DNA of 64,000 nt from Deltaproteobacteria bacterium (lineage in GTDB: Bacteria; Desulfobacterota; Binatia; Binatales; Binataceae). Below are positions 49,200 through 58,542 of the stretch, piece after piece (position 1 is the stretch's first letter; each line of letters begins with the position of its first letter). The DNA lies in contig JAJZAI010000010.1 of the NCBI GenBank assembly GCA_021799495.1, positions 18,318 through 82,317 of the forward strand. Direction: 5' to 3'. A program made the position numbers and the translations under genes. The notes under the pieces are model-generated. The model did no database searches. It saw nothing but the letters and a program-made list of their open reading frames with translations, and was not told the origin of the DNA.

Positions 49200-52142
49200 T
49201 CAGGACGGTTCGAATTCGCGCGCGAAGCAGGCGTCGAAGGCGGCGCGCACCCGCGTGCGCCGCCGCTCGAGTTCGTCAAGCAGGCGCGCCGATGCGTCCG
49301 CGCCCTCGTAGCCCATCCGCCGCGCCAGCGGCGCCAGTTGGTCGAGACGGGTCGGCAGCGCCCACGCGGCCTGGTCGGTCTCAATCCGCAGGCGATTCTC
49401 CAGCCGCGTCAGATACCGATAGTCGTCTTCGAGCGCCTCCGCGTCGGCAAGCGGCGCCAGGCGCGCCGCGCCGAGCGCGCGAATCAGCGCGATCGTTCCG
49501 CGGCGGCGCAATTCCGGAAACGCGTAGCCATGCCGCAGCGCCATCATCTGGGTGATGAATTCGATATCGACGAGGCCGCCGCGCCCCTGTTTCAAATTCA
49601 GCCGATTGCGGGTTTCGGCGCCGATCTCGCGCTCCATCCGCTCGCGCATCGCGGCGATTTCCCGCACCTCGGCGGCGCCGAGGCCGCGGCCAAAGACGAA
49701 ATCGCGCCGCGCCTGTTCGACCTCGTCCCACAGCCATGCGTCGCCCGCCACCACCCGCGCCCGCACCAGCGCCTGGCGCTCCCAGACCGCGGAGCTGTGG
49801 CGATGGTAGTCGCGGAAACCGCCGAGCGAAGTGACGAGCGGACCGGCGTTGCCGGAAGGCCGCAACCGCACGTCGATTTTGTAGGCGATTCCTTCGCGCG
49901 TCGGAACTTCAAGAATCGCGATCAGTTTCTGCACGATGCGCGCGGCCGCCTCGTGGCCGGAGCCGTCCGCCTCGCCCCCGAGATGATAAACGAAAATCAA
50001 ATCGAGGTCGGAATTGTAGGTCATCTCCGCCGCGCCCAGCCTGCCCATCGCGACCGCGCACAGCGCCAGCCCCGGCGGAGGCGCCGCCTGCGCGGCGTAT
50101 TCCGCGCGCGCCAGCGCCATGGCTTCGCTCAAAACCGTCTCGGCAAGATGCGTCAGCTCGATTTGCAATTCCTCGAGTTCGAGATTGCCGGAAAGATCGG
50201 CGATCGCGATACGCAGGTACTCCTGATGCCGAAACGAGCGGACCGCGTCGAGCCGCGCCTCGAAATCGGCGCTCGCGGCGATCAGTCCATGCAGTTCCGC
50301 GCGCAAGTCGTCGCGGGAGCGGCGGGTATGCGCCAAATCCGATAGCACCAGCGTGTCGAGCATCTCGGGATGGCGGATGAACAGGGTCGAAAGATGGTCG
50401 CTTGACGCGAACAGGCGCAGCAGCACGATGCGGGTCGCCGGATGTTCTTCGAGCAGCGCCAGAAACGAGGTGCGGGCGCCGACCGCGAGGATGAACGAAG
50501 CGAGGTTGCGCAGCGCCAAATCGGGATCGGCCAGCGCGCGCATCTCGTCGATCAGGACCGGAGCGAGACGCTCGATCAGCTCGCGCCGGTGCGGACTCGC
50601 CGAGGCGTGCGGCGGGCCTTCGGCCAGCAAGGCCAGATGGCCGGCGCTTTCGGCGGGATGGGCGAAGCCCAATTCCTTCAAAACCGCGGCCGATTGCTCG
50701 CGATCCGCGGCCGTGCGCCACACCGCCACCGCGGCGTCCGAGGCTTCGCGCTCGCCGCGTTCGCCGCCGCCCGCCAGCATCTCGCGGAACTGCCGCGCCA
50801 CGAATTCGCGATGCGTGCGCAGGCGCGCTTCCAGACGCGCCGGCGCCTCCGCGTCCTTGCCGAAGCCCATCCGCGCCGCGAACGCCGCGAAATTCGCCGG
50901 GTCGGCGGGCAGCGAATGGGTCTGCAGGCCGGCGACCACCTGCAATTTGTGTTCGGCGTCGCGCAGAAAAAGATAGGCGTCGCGCAGATGGCCGGCCAGC
51001 CGCGGCGCGACATAGCCGTGCTGTTCGAGCCGATCGATCGCCGCGATTGTGCCCGACACGCGCAGCCGCGGGTCGCGTCCGCCGTAGATCAGCGTCAGCG
51101 ACTGCACGAAGAATTCGAGTTCGCGGATGCCGCCGCGGCCGAGTTTCAGGTCGCGCGCGACCCGCTCCGGCGATCCCAATTCGTGCTCGATCTGCCGTTT
51201 CATCGCGCGCAACTGGCGCAGCGTGTCGAAATCAAGAAAACGGCGATAGATGAACGGCGCAAGGTCTTCGAGAAAGCGCTCGCCGGCGGCGCAAGCGCCG
51301 GCGGCCGGACGCGCGCGCAAAAGCGCCGCGCGCTCCCACGTGTCGCCCATTCTTTCGTACCAGCGCAGCGCGCTTTCGAACGGAATCGCGAGCGGCGATC
51401 CGCGCCCGCCCGGCCGCAAGCGCATGTCCACGCGGAAACAGCGCGCGGCTAATAGCTCGGTCAACGCTTCGCCCAACCGGTTCGCGGTTTCGGTTCGGGT
51501 CGGATCCGCGGTGCCGGAAAAGAGATAGATCAAATCGATATCCGAACTGAGATTAAGCTCGCGCGCCCCCAGCTTGCCCATCGCGATTACGCAAAAGTCG
51601 GCGGCGAGGCCGAACCGATCGCCGGTCTGGTCGAGCACGATCGCCAAAGCTCCGCGGATGCATTCGTCCGCCAGTCGCGACAGCGCCCGGGCCGTTTCGA
51701 GCGCGTTGGCGCGGCCGAGCAGATCCGCAATCGCGATTTTCAGAAAAACGCGCCGCTTGAAGCCGCCCAGATAATCCGCCCCTTCGCCGGCGCGCGCGTC
51801 GTCGAAGGCGATCGCGCCGGGCCAATCCGCCGGCGCCGTCGCGCGCGCCGTCGCGAAAAAATCGGGCCAGCCGGAGCCCAGTCCGCTGAGACCGTCGCCG
51901 GCCAATTCCGACGCGCCGAGACAGAAAATCAGGTCGCTCGCGAAGGCCTCGTCCGCCAGCGCCCGCGCAAGCACGCCCGCGTCCTGTTCCGCCAACTTGA
52001 GCAGCATCGCGAGCGCCAGGCGCTCATCCGGAGCCCGCGCGCGCGCCAACTCGAGCAGGCGCGCGCCGGAAGCCGCGCCGGTCTCGCGTGCGACGCGGCT
52101 GGCGAGACCGCGCAAATCCGGCGAAAACGAACCCGGTTCCAT
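49200..52142 (-). CDS. glnE: bifunctional glutamine synthetase adenylyltransferase/adenylyl-removing enzyme
   Basis: A 980-aa cytoplasmic regulator of glutamine synthetase. Two nucleotidyltransferase domains are visible. The N-terminal one (about residue 195) has NLSSDIDLIYLFSG, and the C-terminal one (about 705) NSDLDLIFVYHLGG followed by KQGRGGLVDIEFITQ. A linker with LASFILAVGARTSFLALLEEHP sits between them. Length agrees with the family. It is divergent from the ABC-exporter operon, with about 300 nt between. Confidence 0.95.
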   Translation of the reverse strand: MEPGSFSPDLRGLASRVARETGAASGARLLELARARAPDERLALAMLLKLAEQDAGVLARALADEAFASDLIFCLGASELAGDGLSGLGSGWPDFFATARATAPADWPGAIAFDDARAGEGADYLGGFKRRVFLKIAIADLLGRANALETARALSRLADECIRGALAIVLDQTGDRFGLAADFCVIAMGKLGARELNLSSDIDLIYLFSGTADPTRTETANRLGEALTELLAARCFRVDMRLRPGGRGSPLAIPFESALRWYERMGDTWERAALLRARPAAGACAAGERFLEDLAPFIYRRFLDFDTLRQLRAMKRQIEHELGSPERVARDLKLGRGGIRELEFFVQSLTLIYGGRDPRLRVSGTIAAIDRLEQHGYVAPRLAGHLRDAYLFLRDAEHKLQVVAGLQTHSLPADPANFAAFAARMGFGKDAEAPARLEARLRTHREFVARQFREMLAGGGERGEREASDAAVAVWRTAADREQSAAVLKELGFAHPAESAGHLALLAEGPPHASASPHRRELIERLAPVLIDEMRALADPDLALRNLASFILAVGARTSFLALLEEHPATRIVLLRLFASSDHLSTLFIRHPEMLDTLVLSDLAHTRRSRDDLRAELHGLIAASADFEARLDAVRSFRHQEYLRIAIADLSGNLELEELQIELTHLAETVLSEAMALARAEYAAQAAPPPGLALCAVAMGRLGAAEMTYNSDLDLIFVYHLGGEADGSGHEAAARIVQKLIAILEVPTREGIAYKIDVRLRPSGNAGPLVTSLGGFRDYHRHSSAVWERQALVRARVVAGDAWLWDEVEQARRDFVFGRGLGAAEVREIAAMRERMEREIGAETRNRLNLKQGRGGLVDIEFITQMMALRHGYAFPELRRRGTIALIRALGAARLAPLADAEALEDDYRYLTRLENRLRIETDQAAWALPTRLDQLAPLARRMGYEGADASARLLDELERRRTRVRAAFDACFAREFEPS

Positions 52143-52445
52143 CGCTATGAAAGTCTAGCAGAGCGAAATCGAAGACGCCGGAATTGTCGCGGCCCCGCGA
52201 TTGGCGGGCGCGGCGTCGGATGCGCAATCCTGGACAGATGCGGCGCCGTTTCCCCACCTGTCGCCGTCCGGCGCGGGCGGAGTCGTTGAGATTGAACTCA
52301 ATTCGACGCCAAACCATCGCATAAGTTTAATCAGCATAAATTCGCGAATATTCGTGAACCATGCCCGCGGCATCCGGGAATAGTACGATTCTTGCTCCCT
52401 TTGAAGATGAGGCCGAGAGGCTGGGAAAGGCTGGTGTTCTGCCGG

Positions 52446-53531
52446 ATGTTTCGATCTTCGCGCGAACGGAAATACGCAATCGTGGTCGGCGTGGCGCTCT
52501 GCGCCGCCGCGATCGCGGGAGCGGCGTGGTTCGCCGGCAACCGCGGCGGCGCCGGCAAAATCCTCACGATTTACGGCAACGTGGATATCCGCGAGGTTCA
52601 GGTCGCTTTCAACGACGCCGATCGGATCGCGCGGATGTACGTTCAGGAGGGCGATTTCGTCCGGCCCGGCGAGCTGCTCGCCGAACTGGACGATCGGCGC
52701 TACGCCGCGAACGAAAATCAGGCGCGCCGCGCCGCCGAAGCGCAACGGCAAACTCTGACGCGGCTCCTGAACGGCTCGCGGCCCGAGGAAATCGCGCAAG
52801 CGCGCGCGACGATGGACGCGATGTTCGCGACCTTGCGCGACAACGAAGTCACCTATCGCCGCAATCTTGAACTGCGGCGCAAAGAGGTGATTCCGCAGCA
52901 GGCGCTGGACGATTCCGAGGCGCGGCTCAAAGAGGCCCAGGGCGATTACGAAGCGGCGCGCCAGACGTGGATCCTCGCGGTCAAGGGGCCCCGTATCGAG
53001 GACATCGACGAGGCCCGCGCGACGCTCAAGGCCGACGAAGCCGCGCTCGCATTCGCCGAGCGCGAACTTGCCGACACGAAGTTAATCGCTCATTCGGCCG
53101 GCGTGATCGAGGATCGCATCCTCGAGCCGGGCGACATGGCGTCGCCCGGCGTGCCGGCGTTCACCATGGCGCTGACGAACCCGGTATGGGTGCGCGCCTA
53201 CGTGCCCGAGACGTACATGGGGCGGATTTATCTAGGGATGCGCGCGGAAATCGCCGCCGACAGCTTTCCCGGCAGGATTTTTCCGGGATGGATTGGTTAC
53301 ATCTCGCCGACGGCGGAATTCACCCCAAAAAACGTCGAGACGCCGGAACTGCGCACGCGGCTGGTTTATCAAGTGCGGGTTTACGCCTGTAATCCGCTCA
53401 ACGAACTGCGGCTCGGGATGCCGGCGACGGTGACGGTCGCGCTCGACCAGCCGATTCCGCCCGCCAACAAGGTCAACGGGCTTGGATGCGGACAATCAAA
53501 TAGCGCGGGCGAACAATCGCAACTCCACTGA
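52446..53531 (+). CDS. HlyD-family membrane fusion protein (YbhG-like)
   Basis: A 361-aa periplasmic adaptor with an N-terminal anchor helix (YAIVVGVALCAAAIAGAAWFAG). Then come the biotinyl-lipoyl half (YVQEGDFVRPGELLAELDD), a long alpha-hairpin (ANENQARRAAEAQRQTL...LKEAQGDYEAARQ), the second lipoyl half (DTKLIAHSAGVIEDRILEPGDMAS) and a beta-barrel. This is the YbhG/HlyD adaptor layout. The start is uncertain among 52407 and 52446 ATGs. It overlaps the next gene by 50 nt. Likely bridges the inner-membrane exporter to an outer-membrane channel. Confidence 0.88.
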   Translation: MFRSSRERKYAIVVGVALCAAAIAGAAWFAGNRGGAGKILTIYGNVDIREVQVAFNDADRIARMYVQEGDFVRPGELLAELDDRRYAANENQARRAAEAQRQTLTRLLNGSRPEEIAQARATMDAMFATLRDNEVTYRRNLELRRKEVIPQQALDDSEARLKEAQGDYEAARQTWILAVKGPRIEDIDEARATLKADEAALAFAERELADTKLIAHSAGVIEDRILEPGDMASPGVPAFTMALTNPVWVRAYVPETYMGRIYLGMRAEIAADSFPGRIFPGWIGYISPTAEFTPKNVETPELRTRLVYQVRVYACNPLNELRLGMPATVTVALDQPIPPANKVNGLGCGQSNSAGEQSQLH

Positions 53532-55278
53532 TGCCGCTCTGCGATTCGACGCGGTGAGCAAGAGCTTCGCGCGCGCCGGCCGCATCGTCGCCGCGCTGGA
53601 TCGCGTCAGTTTCATCGCGCGGCGCGCGCTCGTGACCGGCCTGATCGGCTCCGACGGTTCCGGCAAAACCACGGTGATGCGGCTGGCGGCGGGACTTTAT
53701 CTTCCGAACGCCGGGCGGATCGAGGTGCTGGGAATCGACGCCGCTGCCGATCCGCAGCGGGTGCAGTCGATCATCGGCTACATGCCGCAGCGGTTCGGAC
53801 TCTATGAAGACCTGAGCGTTCAGGAGAATCTTGATCTTCACGCCGATCTGCACGGCGTGGCGCATCCGGACCGGCCGGGCCGGTACGCCGACCTGATGCA
53901 TATGACGGGCCTCGCGCCTTTCACCCGCCGGCTCGCGGGAAAGCTTTCCGGCGGCATGAAGCAGAAGCTCGGCCTGGCCTGCGCGCTGATCGCGGCGCCG
54001 CCGTTTCTGCTGCTCGATGAGCCGACGGTCGGCGTCGATCCGGTTTCGCGCCGCGAGCTGTGGGTGATCGTCCATCGGCTGGTCGAGGAACGCGGCGCCA
54101 CGGTGCTGCTCAGCACCTCCTATCTGGACGAGGCGGAGCGCTGCGACGAAGTCGTGCTGATGCAGGGCGGCGGAGTGCTTGGCCAGGACCGGCCGCAGGC
54201 GTACACGCGGCGGCTCGAAGGCCGCAGCTTTCGTGTCAGCGCGAGCGGAATCTCCAAGCGGGCGCTGCAGGAAAGAATCGGCCGCGCGCCCGGAGTGCTC
54301 GACGCGACCATTCAGGGATCGCACGTGCGCATCGTCACCGAACGCGCCGCGCCGCCCAGCCCCGCGCAAGTGGCCGGCGGCGAATTTCCGCTCGAAATCG
54401 CGCCGGTCGCGCCGCGCTTCGAAGACAGCTTCATCAGCCTGCTCAAGGAGCAAGGTAAAAGCGCGTCCGCTGGCGGCGATCGCGCAATCCCGCTCGCGCG
54501 CGCCGACGGCGCCGACGGCGACGTGATCGTGGTGCGCAACCTCAGTCGACGCTTCGGCGATTTTCAGGCGGTGAGCGATATCAGCTTCACGGTCAGGCGC
54601 GGAGAGATTTTCGGACTGCTGGGCGCGAACGGCGCGGGCAAATCAACGACGTTCCGGATGCTGTGCGGGCTGCTGCCGGCGTCGGGCGGAAGCCTCAGTC
54701 TCGCGGGGCTGGATTTGCGCGTCGCGCCCGCCCGGGCGCGCGGCCGAATCGGTTACATGGCGCAGAAATTTTCGCTCTACGGCGATCTTTCGGCGCGCGA
54801 GAATCTGCGTTTTTTCAGCGCGGCGTATGGTCTTGCGGGCGCGCGCCGCCAGGACCGCATCGCTTGGGCGCTGGACGAATTCGCTCTGCGCCCGTTCGCC
54901 GACGCCCCCAGCCGCGACCTGCCGCTCGGCTTCAAGCAGCGTCTCGCGCTCGCCGCCGCATTGATGCACGAGCCGGAAATTCTTTTCCTCGACGAGCCGA
55001 CCTCCGGCGTCGATCCGCTCGGCCGGCGCGATTTCTGGCGCCGCATCAACGCGCTCGCCGAAGGCGGAATCACGGTGATGGTCACCACGCATTTCATGGA
55101 CGAGGCGGAATACTGCGATCGGCTCGCGATCATGTCGCGCGGGCGGATTCTCGCCGAAAGCGGCTCCGAGGAGATGCGCGCGCGCTTCAGGTCGGCGGCC
55201 TTGCCGAATCCGACGATGGAAGACGCGTTCGTCGCCCTGATCGCCGCCGCCGAAGCCCCGTCCGCGGGCGCCGCATGA
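53482..55278 (+). CDS. ABC exporter ATP-binding protein with two nucleotide-binding domains (YbhF-like)
   Basis: A 598-aa protein made of two fused ABC ATPases. The first has GSDGSGKTTVM (Walker A), LSGGMKQKLGLACAL (signature) and LLLDEPTVGVDP (Walker B). A linker region follows, then the second has GANGAGKSTTFRM, LPLGFKQRLALAAAL (a degenerate signature, LPLG for LSGG) and LFLDEPTSGVDPLGRRDFW. The same organisation as E. coli YbhF. Stop overlaps the next start (ATGA at 55275). Confidence 0.93.
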   Translation: MDADNQIARANNRNSTDAALRFDAVSKSFARAGRIVAALDRVSFIARRALVTGLIGSDGSGKTTVMRLAAGLYLPNAGRIEVLGIDAAADPQRVQSIIGYMPQRFGLYEDLSVQENLDLHADLHGVAHPDRPGRYADLMHMTGLAPFTRRLAGKLSGGMKQKLGLACALIAAPPFLLLDEPTVGVDPVSRRELWVIVHRLVEERGATVLLSTSYLDEAERCDEVVLMQGGGVLGQDRPQAYTRRLEGRSFRVSASGISKRALQERIGRAPGVLDATIQGSHVRIVTERAAPPSPAQVAGGEFPLEIAPVAPRFEDSFISLLKEQGKSASAGGDRAIPLARADGADGDVIVVRNLSRRFGDFQAVSDISFTVRRGEIFGLLGANGAGKSTTFRMLCGLLPASGGSLSLAGLDLRVAPARARGRIGYMAQKFSLYGDLSARENLRFFSAAYGLAGARRQDRIAWALDEFALRPFADAPSRDLPLGFKQRLALAAALMHEPEILFLDEPTSGVDPLGRRDFWRRINALAEGGITVMVTTHFMDEAEYCDRLAIMSRGRILAESGSEEMRARFRSAALPNPTMEDAFVALIAAAEAPSAGAA

Positions 55279-56399
55279 ACGCGCGGCGCTGGATGCGATT
55301 GCGCGGCCTGCTGCGCAAGGAATCGCTGCAAATCCTGCGCGATCCTTCGAGTATCGCAATCGCTTTCGTGATGCCGGTCGTGCTGCTGCTGCTGATCGGT
55401 TACGGCCTCTCGCTCGACGCGAAGAACGTGCCGCTGGCGCTCGTGATCGAAAATCCCAACGCCGAGAGCGCGAGCTTCGCCGCCGGATTTTTCCAGTCGC
55501 CCTACTTCATACCCGTCCGTTTCGGCGCGGTGCAGGACGCCGAGGCGGCGATGCGCGCGCGCGAAGTTGACGGCATAATCTGGCTGCGCTCCAACTTCAC
55601 CCGCCAGATGCTCGGCGCCGGCGCCGCGCCGATCGGCGTGATCGTCAACGGCGTCGACGCCAACAACGCGCGGATCGTCGAAGGATATTTGCAGCAGGTG
55701 TGGGCCGGATGGCTCGCGAGCTACGCCGCCGCGCACGGAATCGCGTTCGCCGAGCCGCTGAACGTCGAATTCCGCGTATGGTTCAATCCCGCGGTCGAAA
55801 GCGCCGACTTTCTCGCGCCGGGACTGATCGCGCTGATCATGACGCTCACCGGCGCGTTGCTCACCGCGATGGTCGTCGCGCGTGAATGGGAGCGCGGAAC
55901 GATGGAGGCGCTGCTGGTCACGCCCGCCGCCATCTCGGAAATTATCGTGAGCAAGCTGCTGCCCTATTTCGGACTCGGGATGGGCGGGATGGCGCTGTCC
56001 GTCGCGGTTACAACCGGACTCTTCCACGTGCCGCTGCGCGGATCGATCTGGCTGCTGATGGCCGCTTCGGCGGTCTTCATGCTTTCCGCGCTGGGGATGG
56101 GGCTGGTGATCTCCACTTTCAGCAAAAACCAGTTCGCCGCCGGCCAAATCGCGATCACCGTCGCCTACATGCCGGCGTTCATGCTTTCCGGCTTCGTCTT
56201 CGATATCGCCAGCATGCCCGCGCCGATCCGCGTGATCACCTACGTCGTCGGCGCGCGCTACTTCGTCGCGATTCTCCAAAGCCTGTTTCTCGCCGGCAAT
56301 GTCTGGCCGGTTGTGCTTCCGAACATGGCGGCGCTCGCCCTGATGGCCGCGATCTTTATCGCCGTCGCCCGGCGTCTTGCGCGCAAGAGCCTCGAATAG
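55275..56399 (+). CDS. ABC-2 type permease (YbhS-like)
   Basis: A 374-aa inner-membrane permease. The N-terminal helix is SSIAIAFVMPVVLLLLIGYG, then a large periplasmic domain (about 50-180) containing AVIENPNAESAS-like LALVIENPN. Five C-terminal helices follow, with the ABC2 coupling motif AREWERGTMEALLVTP. Forms the transmembrane pore with the next gene. Confidence 0.92.
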   Translation: MNARRWMRLRGLLRKESLQILRDPSSIAIAFVMPVVLLLLIGYGLSLDAKNVPLALVIENPNAESASFAAGFFQSPYFIPVRFGAVQDAEAAMRAREVDGIIWLRSNFTRQMLGAGAAPIGVIVNGVDANNARIVEGYLQQVWAGWLASYAAAHGIAFAEPLNVEFRVWFNPAVESADFLAPGLIALIMTLTGALLTAMVVAREWERGTMEALLVTPAAISEIIVSKLLPYFGLGMGGMALSVAVTTGLFHVPLRGSIWLLMAASAVFMLSALGMGLVISTFSKNQFAAGQIAITVAYMPAFMLSGFVFDIASMPAPIRVITYVVGARYFVAILQSLFLAGNVWPVVLPNMAALALMAAIFIAVARRLARKSLE

Positions 56400-56410
56400 G
56401 CGGCCTCGCG

Positions 56411-57520
56411 ATGTTGCGCCGGATCGCCGCACTGATCGTCAAGGAACTTCTCGCCGTCCTCAAGGACGGGAAAAGCCGCTTCGTCCTGATCGCGCCGCCG
56501 CTGATTCAGCTTATCGTCTTCGGCTACGCCGCGACTTTCGATCTGAACCATGTCCCGTTCGCGGCGTACAACGAGGATCCGAGCGCGGCGTCGCGCGAAC
56601 TGGTCGCGCGCTTCGCCGGTTCGCCGGCCTTTACCGAGGTCGCGAGCATTCACAGCGACGGCGAAATCGCGCCGCTTATCGATCGCCGCAAGGTGCTGAT
56701 GGTGTTGCACATCGACCGGCGTTTCACGCGCGATCTGATGCGCGGATCGCCCGGCCGCGTCCAGTTCATCCTGGACGGACGCAATTCCAATACCGCGCTG
56801 ATCGCGATGGGTTACGCGAACGCCATCCTCAACACGTACGGCGATTGGTGGAGCGCGCGCCGCGGCTTAAAGCCCGCGCGCGCCGTGCTGGATATCCGCG
56901 CGCGCTTCAACGAGAACCTGGATTCGCAATGGTTCATCGTGCCTGGAATCGTCGCGTTGCTCGCTGAAATAGTGACTTTGCTGATGACGGCGCTGTCCGT
57001 CGCGCGCGAGCGCGAAGCGGGCACCTTCGACCAGCTTCTGGTCACGCCGATGCGCCCGGTGGAAATATTAATCGGCAAAAGCGCGCCGGGATTGCTGGTC
57101 GGCGTGATCGAGGCAACCGCGATCGTCGTCGCCGGCGTGGTCTGGTTCCATGTGCCGATGCGCGGCGGGTTGTTCGCCCTTTACGCCGGACTGCTGCTGT
57201 TCGTGCTGTCGGTAATCGGCGCGGGCCTGATGATTTCGTCGCTGGCCGCGACGCAACAGCAGGCCCTGCTCGGCGCCTTTATGTTCATAGCGCCGTCGAC
57301 GATTTTATCGGGATTCGCCACACCGATCGCGAACATGCCCCGGCTCATCCAGTATGTGACGTATCTCAATCCCCTGCGCTACATCTTGATCGTCGCGCGC
57401 GGGGTGTTTCTCGAAGGCGCAACCGCAGGCTCGTTGATTCCGCAATACTGGCCCATGGCTCTGATCGGCATAGTGACCCTGGCCGTGGCGGGCGCGATGT
57501 TCCGCCGCAGGCTGTATTAG
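56411..57520 (+). CDS. ABC-2 type permease (YbhR-like)
   Basis: A 369-aa paralogous permease. KELLAVLKDGKSRFVLIAPPLIQLIVFGYAATFDL at the N-terminus, a periplasmic domain, then AREREAGTFDQLLVTPMRPVEILIGK and four or five helices ending in a basic tail (MFRRRLY). 11 nt after the previous gene. Completes a YbhGFSR-type exporter; substrate unknown, possibly drugs or lipids. Confidence 0.92.
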   Translation: MLRRIAALIVKELLAVLKDGKSRFVLIAPPLIQLIVFGYAATFDLNHVPFAAYNEDPSAASRELVARFAGSPAFTEVASIHSDGEIAPLIDRRKVLMVLHIDRRFTRDLMRGSPGRVQFILDGRNSNTALIAMGYANAILNTYGDWWSARRGLKPARAVLDIRARFNENLDSQWFIVPGIVALLAEIVTLLMTALSVAREREAGTFDQLLVTPMRPVEILIGKSAPGLLVGVIEATAIVVAGVVWFHVPMRGGLFALYAGLLLFVLSVIGAGLMISSLAATQQQALLGAFMFIAPSTILSGFATPIANMPRLIQYVTYLNPLRYILIVARGVFLEGATAGSLIPQYWPMALIGIVTLAVAGAMFRRRLY

Positions 57521-57655
57521 ATTTCCGAACCGCCGCAGGTACATATTTGGGCGCCACGGGGCGCCGCGGTACATCGCTGGACGCGGCGGACCGGAGTTTG
57601 GCGTCGGCAACCGATAAGTCTTTGATTTTAAACGAGATTGGATTGATTAAAATAA
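57521..57655. other. intergenic segment between exporter and small-RNA candidate
   Basis: Contains the self-complementary GGCGCC...GGCGCC around 57551-57568, which may be the exporter operon's terminator (no T-run). It also has an AT-rich stretch (57620-57655), TTGATT...GATTAA with 17-nt spacing, that could be the promoter of the following RNA. These are weak. Confidence 0.35.
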
Positions 57656-57659
57656 AAAA

Positions 57660-57832
57660 CGGCCGGGCTACTTTCTTTGACCGTACGTTGGGGGGACCTA
57701 CGGTCGCAGTAGCCCGGCCTTGCTTGGGGACAAAGCGCTGAAGTTCTCGGGGGGAGATGAACAGCGCTGTTCAAAGGATGAAGCAAATCTGGCGCCGAAA
57801 AATATCCCAATTTTATCACGGGATTTTTATTG
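57660..57832 (+). ncRNA. candidate small structured RNA with G-rich hairpin loops
   Basis: No ORF fits. A 12-bp perfect stem (57661-57672 with 57708-57719) encloses an inner 7-bp stem (57679-57685 with 57699-57705) whose loop contains GGGGGGA. A small stem GCTT/AAGC has loop GGGGACA (57722-57736). A third hairpin, AGCGCTG with CAGCGCT (57734-57768), has a loop of G residues preceding AGA. It ends with an intrinsic-terminator-like stem and T-rich run at 57798-57830. The repeated GGGGA loops recall RNAs that bind CsrA/RsmA, but homology to any named RNA is not established. Confidence 0.5.
57798..57830 (+). terminator. terminator-like hairpin
   Basis: AAAAATATCCC is followed by a loop and GGGATTTTTAT; stem ATCCC/GGGAT extended by A-T pairs and followed by T-rich DNA. 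Ends the candidate small RNA. Confidence 0.55.
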
Positions 57833-58147
57833 ATAATTTTCGCAATTTCCGAAATCTCGCCGTTGAAACTTTCAAGTTCCATTTTAACTAATTGATAAAT
57901 AAGGGCTTTTGTTTTTTGCGAAGCATGTGCGCCAGTCTGCGCAGTTTTCGCTCTTTGCAGTACAACGGAAATTATCGTTGATCATTTCCGCAACCGCCGG
58001 AAAAACTGGCGCCAACGAAACGAATCGAATGGCGCACCGGTCGCGCGCGCGGCCATGAGATGGCGGGACGGTCAAGACTTCGCATCGTGGCGATGAAACA
58101 GACAAAGAGTTGAGAGCGCCGCCAGGACATGTTAATGAATTCAGCTT
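57833..58147. other. AT-rich intergenic stretch before tRNA cluster
   Basis: About 315 nt with a low-GC portion (57833-57910). No gene or structured element recognised; a promoter of the tRNA cluster may lie near the end. Confidence 0.35.
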
Positions 58148-58221
58148 CGGGGCGTGGCGCAGCCTGGTAGCGCACCTGCCTTGGGAGCAGGGGGTCGGCC
58201 GTTCAAATCGGCTCGCCCCGA
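58148..58221 (+). tRNA. tRNA-Pro(UGG)
   Basis: Acceptor CGGGGCG pairs with CGCCCCG, discriminator A. The anticodon loop CTTGGGA between CCTGC and GCAGG gives UGG. T-loop GTTCAAATC. CCA not encoded. Confidence 0.95.
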
Positions 58222-58223
58222 TC

Positions 58224-58300
58224 GCGCCAGTAGCTCAGGTGGACAGAGCAGCGGCCTTCTAAGCCGCGGGTCAGGGGTTCGAGTCCCTTCTGGCGCGCCA
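58224..58300 (+). tRNA. tRNA-Arg(UCU)
   Basis: Acceptor GCGCCAG pairs with CTGGCGC, discriminator G and CCA encoded. The anticodon stem-loop GCGGC-CTTCTAA-GCCGC gives UCU. Only 2 nt after tRNA-Pro. Confidence 0.95.
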
Positions 58301-58356
58301 CGAGCGGAATGCGGGCGCGACGACGCGGCACCAGCCGCATTTGAAAAACCGCGCAC

Positions 58357-58433
58357 GGTGAGTGTAGCTCAGTTGGCAGAGCACCGGATTGTGGCTCCGG
58401 TGGTCGAGGGTTCAAATCCCTTCACTCACCCCA
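58357..58433 (+). tRNA. tRNA-His(GUG)
   Basis: Acceptor GTGAGTG pairs with CACTCAC; an encoded G(-1) at 58357 is opposite C73, a tRNA-His hallmark. Anticodon loop TTGTGGC gives GUG. CCA encoded. Confidence 0.95.
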
Positions 58434-58466
58434 ATCTTCCTGCTAGGGATAGTTCCCCGCATCGGT

Positions 58467-58542
<76 letters not shown>

